From the NCBI GenBank assembly GCA_964588325.1, contig CAZPOR010000006.1:124001-188000 (forward strand): a stretch of DNA of 64,000 bases. Direction: 5' to 3'. The notes below the pieces were generated by a model, which was not told the DNA's origin, ran no database searches, and saw nothing but the letters and a program-made list of their open reading frames with translations. The first letter of the stretch is position 1; the number at the start of each line of letters is the position of its first letter. The translations under genes and the position numbers were made by a program. Source of the stretch: Thiovibrio sp964588325. GTDB taxonomy: Bacteria > Desulfobacterota > Desulfobulbia > Desulfobulbales > Desulfurivibrionaceae. Below, piece by piece: positions 49,202-57,379 of the stretch.

Positions 49202-49288
49202 TGGTGCCGGAGGTCGGAATCGAACCGACATGGGGTCGCCCCCGCGGGATTTTGAGTCCCGTGCGTCTACCAGTTTCACCACTCCGGC
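49202..49288 (-). tRNA. tRNA-Leu (anticodon CAA), integration site
   Basis: An 87-nt class II tRNA: acceptor GCCGGAG/CTCCGGC, D arm with GTGAAACTGGTAGAC, anticodon loop CTCAAAA, long variable arm CGGGGGCGACCCCATG, T arm GGTTCGATTCC, encoded CCA. Its 3' 49 bases recur at 41769-41817. Confidence 0.96.
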
Positions 49289-49388
49289 TGAATGGTGATG
49301 CCGCCCGTAAAGGCGGCATCGGACGCACACTATAGAAGCCTTGCCGAGAGCTGTCAAGCCCTAAAGAACCAGTGCCCTCATTGCTGTT

Positions 49389-49958
49389 TCAGTGGGAGGT
49401 TTCCAGGAAAATCTTCTGGAACCGGTAGAAGTAATCCACCCCGGACCACACCGTCATGAAGGCGGAAACATAGAGGATTCCCTTGCCCAGTTCGTGCAGG
49501 AAAGGGATGGGCACGACGCCCAGGGGAAAGATCAGCACGCAGAGCGCGGTGTACTGCAAGATGCTCTTCAATTTTCCCATGCCGCTGGCCGCGATGACGA
49601 TGCCCGAGGAGGCAGCCACCCCACGGAGCCCGGTGATCACCAGCTCCCGGGCGAGGATGATGAACACCAGCCAGGCCGGAATCTTGTCCATGGGGATCAG
49701 CATGATCAAGGCCGCGCAGACCAGCACCTTGTCGGCCACCGGATCCATCAATTTGCCCAGGACCGTTTCGATCTTGTGTTTTCTGGCGTAATAGCCGTCC
49801 GCAAGATCGGTGAGCGCCCCAGTGAGGAAAAGCAGAAAGGCGAACAGGCTGACTCCGACGCTGGGCTTGGGATAGAGAAAAAAAAGCAGGACCGGGGCCA
49901 CCGCAAAGCGGTAGCCGGTGAGCATATTGGGAATGGTGAGGATCGCGTGCCGGTTCAT
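49389..49958 (-). CDS. pgsA: CDP-diacylglycerol-glycerol-3-phosphate phosphatidyltransferase
   Basis: A 189-residue inner-membrane enzyme making phosphatidylglycerol phosphate from CDP-diacylglycerol. The CDP-alcohol transferase motif DLADGYYARKHK...GKLMDPVADK (about 49-76) is complete, and there are about five membrane helices. I take ATG 49958 (MNRHAILTIPNML), which matches the family start; the frame upstream is open but overlaps the preceding gene. It lies 4 bases after the transglycosylase gene and is the last gene before tRNA-Leu. Confidence 0.93.
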   Translation of the reverse strand: MNRHAILTIPNMLTGYRFAVAPVLLFFLYPKPSVGVSLFAFLLFLTGALTDLADGYYARKHKIETVLGKLMDPVADKVLVCAALIMLIPMDKIPAWLVFIILARELVITGLRGVAASSGIVIAASGMGKLKSILQYTALCVLIFPLGVVPIPFLHELGKGILYVSAFMTVWSGVDYFYRFQKIFLETSH

Positions 49959-49962
49959 GGTC

Positions 49963-50625
49963 TTAATTGGCCGCCCCCAGCCAGCGGGATGGCGAGGAGG
50001 ACGCGGCTGACATCTGCCGGTAGTGCTGAAGAACTCGCGCCACATACTGCTGGGTTTCCGGGATCAAGGGAATTCCCTGGGCGGCCTCAACCCTGTTTGG
50101 CCCGGCGTTGTAAGCGGCCAGGGCAAGCCTGAGATTGCCGCCGAACCGGGACAGCATCTGGCGCAGGTAATTGGTGCCGCCAAAGATGTTTTCCTTGGGG
50201 TCGAAAGGGTTCCAGACATTCAGGTCGGCGGCGGTTCCCGGCATCAACTGCATGAGGCCCTGGGCTCCCTTGGAGGAAACGGCCATGCAGTCGAAATTGG
50301 ATTCGGTCTTGATGACGGCCTTGATCAACAGGGGGTCCATTGCGTAGTGGCTGGCCGCCCTCTGGATATGCTCTTCGTAGAGGCGCGGATCACCGGGCCG
50401 AGGCGACCTGCTCCCCCGGAACTGCGGGCGGATCACCCCGGCCTTGTAGCGGGGGTCGTTGGGCACATTGGTGAAATGCACGGTGCCATGCTTATCGACA
50501 AAGGTATAGATCGTTGCCCGGGCGGAATCCGGCGCCAGCAGCATTGCCCAGACCAGCACGGCCAGGAATCGTCCTGCCGTACGGGTTTTCCCCTTGTGTC
50601 CGTCTGATTTCCGTGTCTGCGCCAT
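49963..50625 (-). CDS. Lytic transglycosylase with DUF4124 domain
   Basis: About 220 residues from ATG 50625, preceded by CCGGAGAC. A hydrophobic segment (AGRFLAVLVWAMLLAPDSARA) is a signal peptide. DUF4124 follows (IYTFVDKHGTVHFTNVP), then the SLT domain with the catalytic Glu in KTESNFD, then SKGAQGLMQLMPGTA and AYNAGPNRV. The enzyme cleaves peptidoglycan between MurNAc and GlcNAc in the periplasm. It lies between transaldolase and pgsA, with no obvious functional link to either. Confidence 0.92.
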   Translation of the reverse strand: MAQTRKSDGHKGKTRTAGRFLAVLVWAMLLAPDSARATIYTFVDKHGTVHFTNVPNDPRYKAGVIRPQFRGSRSPRPGDPRLYEEHIQRAASHYAMDPLLIKAVIKTESNFDCMAVSSKGAQGLMQLMPGTAADLNVWNPFDPKENIFGGTNYLRQMLSRFGGNLRLALAAYNAGPNRVEAAQGIPLIPETQQYVARVLQHYRQMSAASSSPSRWLGAAN

Positions 50626-50665
50626 GTTTTTGTCTCCGGGCAGATGCGCCTGCGCCAACAGTATA

Positions 50666-51313
50666 CTACGCTTTTGCCCTTTTTTCCCAGTCGGCCAAAA
50701 ATTGTTCCATGCCGAGATCGGTGAGCGGGTGCCGGGCAAGCTGGGCAATGACCTTGAAAGGGATCGTGGCGATATGGGCGCCCAGCAGGGCTGCGTCCAC
50801 CACGTGGATGGGGTTGCGGATGCTGGCGACGATCACCTCGGTGGCATAGCCGTAGTTGTCGTAGATGTTCATGATGTCGCTGATCAGATCCATGCCGTTC
50901 TGGGAGATATCGTCCAACCGGCCGACAAAGGGGCTTGCGTAGCTGGCCCCGGCCTTGGCGGCCATCAGGGCCTGGCTGGCGGAAAAGATCAGGGTTACGT
51001 TGGTTCTAATCTTCTCATCGGCCAGCGTCTTGACCGCCTTGAGGCCTTCGGTGGTCATGGGGATCTTGATTACGATGTTGGAGTGGATGGCGGCAAGCTC
51101 GCGCCCTTCGCGGACCATGCCTTCGGCGTCCAGGGCGATTACCTCGGCGCTGATCGGGCCATCGACTATCTTGCAGATATCCTTGATGATTTCAACAAAG
51201 GGCTTATTCTCTCGGGCGATCAGCGAGGGGTTGGTGGTAACCCCGTCCACCATGCCCATGTCCACGGCTTTTTTGATTTCTTCCAGGTTGGCGGTATCAA
51301 TGAAAAACTTCAT
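50666..51313 (-). CDS. tal: Transaldolase / fructose-6-phosphate aldolase family
   Basis: A 215-residue short-type transaldolase. The Schiff-base lysine is Lys83 in VIKIPMT. MKFFIDTANL, GVTTNPSL and FVGRLDDI are family landmarks. It transfers dihydroxyacetone units between sugar phosphates in the non-oxidative pentose phosphate pathway. Length matches the small TalC/MipB-type enzymes. Ribosome site AAGGAGAGA precedes ATG 51313. It lies downstream of the membrane YHS-like gene. Confidence 0.94.
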   Translation of the reverse strand: MKFFIDTANLEEIKKAVDMGMVDGVTTNPSLIARENKPFVEIIKDICKIVDGPISAEVIALDAEGMVREGRELAAIHSNIVIKIPMTTEGLKAVKTLADEKIRTNVTLIFSASQALMAAKAGASYASPFVGRLDDISQNGMDLISDIMNIYDNYGYATEVIVASIRNPIHVVDAALLGAHIATIPFKVIAQLARHPLTDLGMEQFLADWEKRAKA

Positions 51314-51346
51314 CTATTCTCTCCTTGTAGGGGCAGGAAAAACGGC

Positions 51347-51628
51347 TCAGCCGTTCTTCCGCCGGTCTGATTCGTGGGCGTCACAATACATCTTCCGACA
51401 TTGTTCACTGCAAAAATATACGACTGCATCCCCATCTTGTAACACAATTGCCTGCCGTTTGGGAATATAGATATGGCAGACCGGGTCTTCCACCAGTTGG
51501 TCATGGGCGGCCAGTTCGCCTGAGCCCGTGGTTTTCCGGCCGCCGCCGACGGTTTTTTTTCTCCGGCCGCCCGTCAGCAACCGGTACAGGACATAGAGCA
51601 AGAGCGCGTAGATGAAAAGCTTAAACAT
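51347..51628 (-). CDS. Small membrane-anchored YHS/TRASH-like protein
   Basis: A 93-residue protein from ATG 51628: one N-terminal membrane helix (FKLFIYALLLYVLYRLL), a basic linker, and a C-terminal metal-binding-like unit with EDPVCHIYIP and VVYFCSEQCRKMYC. The cysteine pattern recalls YHS/TRASH domains, which bind metals. It overlaps the 3' end of folK by 8 bases and is therefore coupled to it. Function unknown. Confidence 0.75.
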   Translation of the reverse strand: MFKLFIYALLLYVLYRLLTGGRRKKTVGGGRKTTGSGELAAHDQLVEDPVCHIYIPKRQAIVLQDGDAVVYFCSEQCRKMYCDAHESDRRKNG

Positions 51629-52139
51629 CGGACGGCCCCTTGTTTCGCCACTCCCGCCGTTCCACCCCTGCCTGTGTCCCGAGTGCCCGGCAGAGCTCCA
51701 GGCTGGTTCGGCCAAGGAGCGGGTGCACCTGCGCAGGGGCAATCTCCGCCAGGGGTGCCAGCACGAAAAGCCGGTCGGCGATTCGGGGATGGGGCACGGT
51801 CAGGGTTGGGCTGTGCAGCATCGCATCTCCGTAATACAGCAAATCCAGGTCAACGGGCCGGTCCTGGGTTAGGGTGCGATCGCGGCCCAGTTTGGTTTCG
51901 ATGGCAAGCATGGCGGCCAAAAGCTCGGTGGGCGACAGGGTGGTGAAGATTTCGCCCACGGCATTGGTGAACCAGTGGTCCGTAGCCAGGCCGACAGGTT
52001 GTGTCCGGTACGGGCTGGAGAGCCGGATCAGGCTGATTCCCGCCATCTGGCCCAATTGTTGCCAGGCATTGAGCAGGTTGGTCTGGGTGTCGCCGAGATT
52101 GGAGCCCAGCCCGATAAAGGCGTGTTGCCGGTTTGCCAT
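51621..52139 (-). CDS. folK: HPPK, 2-amino-4-hydroxy-6-hydroxymethyldihydropteridine pyrophosphokinase
   Basis: About 172 residues from ATG 52139 (MANRQHAFIGLGSNLG), the normal HPPK start. It transfers pyrophosphate from ATP to the pterin in folate synthesis. Motifs seen are GLGSNLGD, SSPYRTQPVG, NAVGEIFTTLSP and the metal-binding DRPVDLDLLYYG with PHPRIADRLFVL. It is transcribed after dapB with 177 bases between them, which hold a palindrome, and overlaps the YHS-like gene. Confidence 0.93.
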   Translation of the reverse strand: MANRQHAFIGLGSNLGDTQTNLLNAWQQLGQMAGISLIRLSSPYRTQPVGLATDHWFTNAVGEIFTTLSPTELLAAMLAIETKLGRDRTLTQDRPVDLDLLYYGDAMLHSPTLTVPHPRIADRLFVLAPLAEIAPAQVHPLLGRTSLELCRALGTQAGVERREWRNKGPSDV

Positions 52140-52279
52140 GGAGCCTCTTGCAATTCTTCCAAATTGACACCCCCTCCCCGAACAGGTGTAACCCATGTCT
52201 CCGGTCTATACAACCCCCAGGGGGAGGGGATTTTTGGGACTTTTGCAAGCAAACTCCTAAGCCGCCATTGGTCGGCATA

Positions 52280-52318
52280 AGGGGCCGCGCAACGAAATAA
52301 TCATTTCGTACGGCCCCT
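52280..52318 (-). repeat. Palindrome overlapping the dapB stop codon
   Basis: AGGGGCCG (52280-52287) pairs with CGGCCCCT (52311-52318). An inner stem CGAAAT/ATTTCG (52293-52298 with 52303-52308) lies inside. The stem includes the dapB TAG stop. There is no T tract on the minus strand, so it is not a classic terminator. Its placement echoes the dispersed 3'-end repeats but its sequence is unrelated. Confidence 0.65.
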
Positions 52319-53126
52319 AAATATCCTGCAAGCCCAGCACATCGAACATGGTGTAGAGGCCGTTGGGCTGGTTCGCCACCCAGGCGGCGGCAAGGGCCGC
52401 GCCCCGGGCGAAATTGTCCCGGCTGTGGGCGCGGTGGCTGAGTTCCAGCCTCTCCCCTGCCCCGGCAAAATACACGGTGTGTTCGCCCACGATGTCCCCG
52501 GCCCGGATGGTCTGGATGCCGATCTCCTTGTCGGTGCGCTCGCCGATCATGCCGTGGCGGGAATACACCCCCACCTCGGCCAGGTTGCGGTTGACCCCTT
52601 CGGCCACCATCTCGCCAAGCTTCAGGGCCGTGCCGCTGGGCGCGTCCTTTTTCATCCGGTGGTGGGCCTCGACGATCTCGATATCGTAGGCATCGCCCAG
52701 CAGGGCCGCCATCTTCCGGGCGATCTTGAACAGGACGTTGACGCCCACCGCCATGTTGGGCGACTGGACGCAGGGGAAGTTTTTGCTCAACTCCTTGAGC
52801 TCCGCCAGATTGTCAGCGGTCAGGCCGGTGGTGCCGATGACCATGGCTTTTTTTGCCTGGGCAGCCTTGCGGGCCAGGGCCATGGTGGCCTCGTGGAAGG
52901 TGAAGTCGATAATCACCTCTCCCTGGTCCTTGACCGCCTCGAAGCTGTCCGCCACCGTAACGCCCAAGGCGCCCATCCCGGCCATCTCGCCGAGATCCTT
53001 GCCCAGCTCCGGGGTGCCGGGGCGTTCAAAGCCTCCGGCCAGAGTCAACCCTTCCTGCTGGTGCACCATATAGCTGATCCGGCGGCCCATACGGCCCGCG
53101 GCCCCGGCGACAATAACCTTGGTCAT
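52317..53126 (-). CDS. dapB: 4-hydroxy-tetrahydrodipicolinate reductase
   Basis: A 269-residue enzyme from ATG 53126, preceded by AAGGAGAA; a TTG further upstream is unlikely. The N-terminal NAD(P)-binding motif is VAGAAGRMG. The catalytic EAHHRMKKDAPSGTAL is intact. GTTGL and NMAVGVN match the family. It reduces hydroxytetrahydrodipicolinate in the diaminopimelate pathway, using the product of the upstream dapA. The gene order lysA-dapF-dapA-dapB puts it last in the lysine block. Confidence 0.95.
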   Translation of the reverse strand: MTKVIVAGAAGRMGRRISYMVHQQEGLTLAGGFERPGTPELGKDLGEMAGMGALGVTVADSFEAVKDQGEVIIDFTFHEATMALARKAAQAKKAMVIGTTGLTADNLAELKELSKNFPCVQSPNMAVGVNVLFKIARKMAALLGDAYDIEIVEAHHRMKKDAPSGTALKLGEMVAEGVNRNLAEVGVYSRHGMIGERTDKEIGIQTIRAGDIVGEHTVYFAGAGERLELSHRAHSRDNFARGAALAAAWVANQPNGLYTMFDVLGLQDI

Positions 53127-53227
53127 GCTGTTCTCCTTAGTGAACAAAAAAATGATTCAACGCAATGGCGCAGAGGCGCAAAAAATAGTTAAAAAACAAT
53201 CTGTTACCTTTGCGTCTTGGCGTTTCG

Positions 53228-54118
53228 TTATTTCTTCACCAGCCCGCAGTCGGCAAGCACCTTCCTGAGCTTCTCGGTGTTTGCCTCGCTCATTTTGTAC
53301 AGAGGCAGACGCGGGGCGCTGTTTTTGATCTTGCCCATCATGGCCAGGGAGGTCTTGGCCGGGGTCGGGTTGGTCTCGATGAACATCGCGCCCATGAGCG
53401 GAAGGAGCTTGTAGTGCAGCTTGCGAGCCTTGACAAAATCCCCGGCCAGGGCTGCGTCCATCATCTGGGCCATGCCCTTGGGGTCCACGTTGGAGGTGAC
53501 GGAAATCACCCCGGAGCCGCCGATGGCCACAGTGGCCATGGAGGTGAAGTCGTCGCCGGACAGCACCGCGAAATCCTTGGGGCAGAGGCGGATCACCTGG
53601 CTGATCTGGTTGAGATCCGCGGTGGCCTCTTTCACCCCGACGATGTTCTTGATCTTGGCGCAGCGGGCCACGGTTTCGGGCAGCATGTTGACGCTGGTGC
53701 GGCTGGGCACGTTGTAGAGGATGATGGGGATGTTCACCGCCTCGGCCACTGCCTTGAAATGCTGAAAGAGCCCTTCCTGGGTGGGCTTGTTGTAATAGGG
53801 CGTGATCATCAGGGCGCCGTCGGCCCCGGCCTTCTTGGCGGCCCGGGTCAGCTCGATGGATTCGCTCGTGGAGTTGGAACCGGTTCCGGCCAGCACCGGC
53901 ACCCTCCCCTTGACGGTCTTGATGGTCAGCTCCACCACCCGGTGGTGCTCCTCATGGGTCAAGGTGGCGGACTCGCCGGTGGTGCCGCAGGGCACGATGC
54001 CGTGGGTGCCGTTCTTGATCTGGAACTCGATGAGATCCTTCAAGCCCTTTTCATCGAGCTTGCCGTCCTTGGTAAAGGGCGTGACAATGGCCACATAGGC
54101 GCCGCGAAACTTGTTCAT
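53228..54118 (-). CDS. dapA: 4-hydroxy-tetrahydrodipicolinate synthase
   Basis: A 296-residue TIM-barrel aldolase condensing pyruvate with aspartate semialdehyde. Catalytic Lys163 lies in VGVKEAT, Tyr135 in LYNVPSR, and the Thr pair in PCGTTGES. Length is normal. The ribosome site GCAGGAGGAAGG precedes ATG 54118. It lies 53 bases after dapF and about 100 bases before dapB in one lysine/peptidoglycan precursor cluster. Confidence 0.96.
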   Translation of the reverse strand: MNKFRGAYVAIVTPFTKDGKLDEKGLKDLIEFQIKNGTHGIVPCGTTGESATLTHEEHHRVVELTIKTVKGRVPVLAGTGSNSTSESIELTRAAKKAGADGALMITPYYNKPTQEGLFQHFKAVAEAVNIPIILYNVPSRTSVNMLPETVARCAKIKNIVGVKEATADLNQISQVIRLCPKDFAVLSGDDFTSMATVAIGGSGVISVTSNVDPKGMAQMMDAALAGDFVKARKLHYKLLPLMGAMFIETNPTPAKTSLAMMGKIKNSAPRLPLYKMSEANTEKLRKVLADCGLVKK

Positions 54119-54171
54119 ACCTTCCTCCTGCTTCCTTTTTTATCGCTCAAACACGAAAAGGGCGCGCAGCC

Positions 54172-55014
54172 CTATGATTTTCTGCGTATCGCTTCGGCGT
54201 TCAGCCGGCCGTGGTAGATGAAATTGGCCGGTCCTTCCAAGTATACGTCGGCAATCTCCTGCCCTGCCAAGGCGTAATGGATGATCAGTTGCTCGCCGCC
54301 TGAGGTGGTCACCGTCACCGGCGGCTGCACCTGACCGAGAATCCCCGCGATGATGGCCGAGGATACCGCCCCGGTGCCGCAGGCCAGGGTTTCCCCTTCG
54401 ACCCCGCGCTCGTAGGTGCGGACGATCAGGCCGTTGCTCCCTTGCTTGTGCACGAAATTGACATTGGTCCCGGCGGGCTGGAAGTGCTCGTGGAAGCGGA
54501 TCGTCCTCCCCCACTCCATGACCGGGGCCTGGTGGATGTCCTCCATGAAGAGCACGGCGTGGGGCACCCCGGTGTTGAGGCTGTGCACCGCCTGCTCCTC
54601 TCCGTTGACCATGAGCTTCTCGTGCAACCGCAGACCGTTGGGCGCGGTCATCTTGAGCTTGACCGACTGGCCCGCGACCTCGGCCTCGATGATTCCGGCC
54701 ACGGTTTCAAAATGCATGCGCGAGGGAGCTATCCCCAAGGCAAAAGCAAAGCGCGCGGCGCAGCGGGCGCCGTTGCCGCACATCTCGGCCCAACTGCCGT
54801 CAGCGTTTAAAAACTGCCAGCGGAAATCCGCGGCCTCGCTGTTTTCGATCAGGATCAACCCGTCGGCGCCCACGGAAACGCGGCGTTCGCACACGGCCCT
54901 GGCAAAAGCGGGCATCTCTTCCCTGCTCAGAAACGGGGCGCGGTGGTCAATGAGGATGAAGTCATTGCCGGTGCCGCTCATCTTGGTGAATTCGATGGGA
55001 AACTGCATGGTCAT
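54172..55014 (-). CDS. dapF: Diaminopimelate epimerase
   Basis: A 280-residue cofactor-free racemase converting LL- to meso-diaminopimelate. Both catalytic cysteines are present, in EMCGNGARC and LACGTGA. The start KMSGTGNDF and AGTNVNFV are typical. The ATG overlaps the lysA stop by 4 bases (ATGA at 55011-55014), so the two are coupled, which is natural because they act in sequence on diaminopimelate. Confidence 0.96.
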   Translation of the reverse strand: MTMQFPIEFTKMSGTGNDFILIDHRAPFLSREEMPAFARAVCERRVSVGADGLILIENSEAADFRWQFLNADGSWAEMCGNGARCAARFAFALGIAPSRMHFETVAGIIEAEVAGQSVKLKMTAPNGLRLHEKLMVNGEEQAVHSLNTGVPHAVLFMEDIHQAPVMEWGRTIRFHEHFQPAGTNVNFVHKQGSNGLIVRTYERGVEGETLACGTGAVSSAIIAGILGQVQPPVTVTTSGGEQLIIHYALAGQEIADVYLEGPANFIYHGRLNAEAIRRKS

Positions 55015-56276
55015 GCGCCCTGTTGTGTAAGGAACTCAGGGATGCTTTCTCCCTGGATCAAGGTTTCATAGGTTTCCCTGGCCCGGATCACATGAAAACC
55101 CTCCCCATGCACCAGCACCTCGGCCACCCGGGGCCGGGAGTTGTAGTTGGAGGACATGGAAAAGCCGTACGCCCCGGCGCTCATCACTGCCAGGAGATCG
55201 CCGGCCTCCACATTGGGCATGGGTCGTTCCCGGGCAAGAAAATCGCCGGTTTCGCAGATCGGCCCCACCACGTCGGCCACGGCCTGTTCCCGGCCTGGGC
55301 GTTCCACGGCCTGGATGTGATGGAAGGCGTCGTAGAGGCTGGGCCGGGCCAGGTCGTTCATCCCGGCATCGACGATGATGAATTTCTTGAGCCCTTCCTT
55401 GGTGTAGAGCACCTTGGTCACCAAGGCGCCTGCGTTGCCCACCAGCACCCGGCCCGGTTCGAGGACCAGGGTGCAGTTCAGATCACCGAGCTCCTGCTTG
55501 ATGGCCCGGGCATACTCCGCGGGCTCGGGCGGCTCTTCCGCGTTGTAGCGGATGCCGAGCCCGCCGCCCAGGTCGAGATGGGTGATCTGTATCCCCTGCT
55601 CGCCGAGCTGCCCGACGAAGCGTTTTACCTTGGCCAGGGATTCGACAAAGGGGGAGACTTGAGTGAGCTGGGAGCCGATATGGCAGCTCACCCCCTTGAT
55701 TTCGATGTTGGGCAGGGCGCTGGCTGCAAGGTAGACCCGCAGCGCGTCCGTAATGGGGATGCCGAACTTGTTCTTGGCCAGGCCGGTGGAGATATAGGCA
55801 TGGGTCTTGGGGTCCACATCCGGGTTCACCCGGAAGGAAACCGGGGCCTTGAGCCCCATCTCCGCCGCCACCGCTTGGATCTGGGCCAGTTCCTGCTCGG
55901 ATTCCACGTTGAGCATGAGGATGCCTGCGGAAAGAGCCTCGCGGATCTCCGCCGCGCTCTTGCCCACCCCCGAATAGACGATCTTTGTGGGATCGACCCC
56001 GGCGGTGCGCGCCCGGAACAGCTCGCCGCCGGAGACGATGTCCGTGCCGCCGCCAAGGGAGGCGAACAGGCGGAGGATGGCGATGTTGGCGCAGGACTTG
56101 GCCGCGAAGCAGGTGATATGGGGGATGTCTGCAAAGGCGCGGTCAAAGGCGGCAAAATGGCGGCTCAGGGTGGCGGAACTGTACAGATAGAACGGGGTGC
56201 CCACCGCTGCGGCCACCGTTGGCACGGCGACATTCTCGCAATGCAGGGTCTCGTTTTTGTACTGAAAATCATGCAT
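55011..56276 (-). CDS. lysA: Diaminopimelate decarboxylase
   Basis: A 421-residue PLP enzyme making lysine from meso-diaminopimelate. The PLP lysine is in CFAAKSC (about residue 60). SCHIGSQL, LDLGGGLGI, EPGRVLVG and the catalytic GPICETGDFL are present. Length is as expected. It starts the lysA-dapF-dapA-dapB block, 38 bases after the fibronectin-type lipoprotein gene. Confidence 0.96.
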   Translation of the reverse strand: MHDFQYKNETLHCENVAVPTVAAAVGTPFYLYSSATLSRHFAAFDRAFADIPHITCFAAKSCANIAILRLFASLGGGTDIVSGGELFRARTAGVDPTKIVYSGVGKSAAEIREALSAGILMLNVESEQELAQIQAVAAEMGLKAPVSFRVNPDVDPKTHAYISTGLAKNKFGIPITDALRVYLAASALPNIEIKGVSCHIGSQLTQVSPFVESLAKVKRFVGQLGEQGIQITHLDLGGGLGIRYNAEEPPEPAEYARAIKQELGDLNCTLVLEPGRVLVGNAGALVTKVLYTKEGLKKFIIVDAGMNDLARPSLYDAFHHIQAVERPGREQAVADVVGPICETGDFLARERPMPNVEAGDLLAVMSAGAYGFSMSSNYNSRPRVAEVLVHGEGFHVIRARETYETLIQGESIPEFLTQQGA

Positions 56277-56314
56277 GGTTCGTTATCCTAAAAAAACACG
56301 GCAATAAACAGGTA

Positions 56315-57379
56315 TTACTCCGCCACCTCGTAGGTCGCTTCCATGGAGTAAGTGCTTTCGTTGGCAGGCCTGGCCTGGTCAAAGGCGGTGACCGAGTAAT
56401 ACCAGAGTCCTCTTTCCTTGGGCGCTTGTGCATCCTCGAAGGAAAGGCCTGCCCCGTCCACCTGGCCGATGGGTGCCGGGATCGAGCTCTTGGCTGCGCG
56501 GCGGTAGATGCGAAAACCTGCCAGATCGGGTTCGGCAACCGTCTCCCAGAGAATCTTGACTCCGGCGCCTGTGGATACGACCCTTACCTTCTGGGGCGGC
56601 GCCGGAGGGGTGAGGTCGCGGGGCGTTCCGCTCAGGGGCTCACTGGTCATTCCTGCCGCCATGGTTCCCTCATGCAGCCGGATGGCGCGCACCTTGTAGA
56701 CGTAGGCTTTGCCATTGCGCAGTCCTTTATCCGTAAAAGCCAAATCCTCGCTCAGCCCGCCCGGCATCTCGCGGAACGTCTCGCCGCCATCGGTCGAGCG
56801 GGAAACCTGATAGCGGAGGGGATCGGAAACCGGCGTCCCATCCAGCAGCCCTGCGGGCGCTTGCCAGCGCAGGGTAACGGCCTTGTCTCCTTCCTCGACC
56901 GTGAAATTTCCAGGCGCAAGGAGGGGGGTGTCCCAGACCACCGAAACGGTGTTGGAATCATCGCTGCTGACAAACCAGCCCGCTTTGCTGCGCACCCGGT
57001 ACACATAGCGGTGATTAGGTCTGAGCAGGGTTTCCTCGTAGAAAACCTTGCCCTTGTCGCCGCTCTCCGCCCTGATCTCGATGGAAGGCCCAAAGGGGAT
57101 GGGGCAGTCGGCGCAGTAATCCTTGACAGGGATAACTGCGCGCAACAGCTCGAATTTTTCAATACGGTACGGCAGCCGGTCGCCCTGTACGGTCGCCCGG
57201 GGATAGGACCAGTTGAGCGTTACCCCTTTTTCGTCAAGCTGATAGCTCAAGTCGCTGATGGGCGCTGGCATAACCGTGTCGGGCGGCACGGGCCGGGTCT
57301 TCTTGCCGCAGCCGGATATGCCGATGAGCGCCACGAGGGCCAGGGCAACAATTTGCATCCGGACAGTTTCAGGATTCAT
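56315..57379 (-). CDS. Fibronectin type III lipoprotein
   Basis: About 354 residues from ATG 57379 (MNPETVRMQ), whose ATGA overlaps the argH stop. The lipoprotein signal ends LIGISGC, so the protein is lipidated, probably at the outer membrane facing the periplasm. The rest consists of fibronectin type III-like modules, with repeated strands such as VTLNWSYPRATV, KAVTLRWQAPAGLLDG and GVKILWETVAEPDLAGFRIYR. There is no enzymatic motif. Placed between argH and lysA, a position I recall small lipoproteins taking in related genomes, it has no clear metabolic link to them. Confidence 0.82.
   Translation of the reverse strand: MNPETVRMQIVALALVALIGISGCGKKTRPVPPDTVMPAPISDLSYQLDEKGVTLNWSYPRATVQGDRLPYRIEKFELLRAVIPVKDYCADCPIPFGPSIEIRAESGDKGKVFYEETLLRPNHRYVYRVRSKAGWFVSSDDSNTVSVVWDTPLLAPGNFTVEEGDKAVTLRWQAPAGLLDGTPVSDPLRYQVSRSTDGGETFREMPGGLSEDLAFTDKGLRNGKAYVYKVRAIRLHEGTMAAGMTSEPLSGTPRDLTPPAPPQKVRVVSTGAGVKILWETVAEPDLAGFRIYRRAAKSSIPAPIGQVDGAGLSFEDAQAPKERGLWYYSVTAFDQARPANESTYSMEATYEVAE

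Larger units (their letters stand above)
41769..49204. mobile_element. Type I restriction-modification island integrated in tRNA-Leu(CAA)
   Basis: About 7.4 kb between the intact tRNA-Leu and the 49-bp copy of its 3' part. It contains only hsdM, a DUF1016 nuclease-like gene, hsdS and hsdR, all on the minus strand and overlapping. Neither an integrase nor any transfer gene is present. hsdR ends 18 bases from the repeat. The hsdS recognition domains are visibly lower in GC than the flanks, a sign of transfer. With hsdM and hsdR both damaged, it looks like a decaying cassette. Confidence 0.82.
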
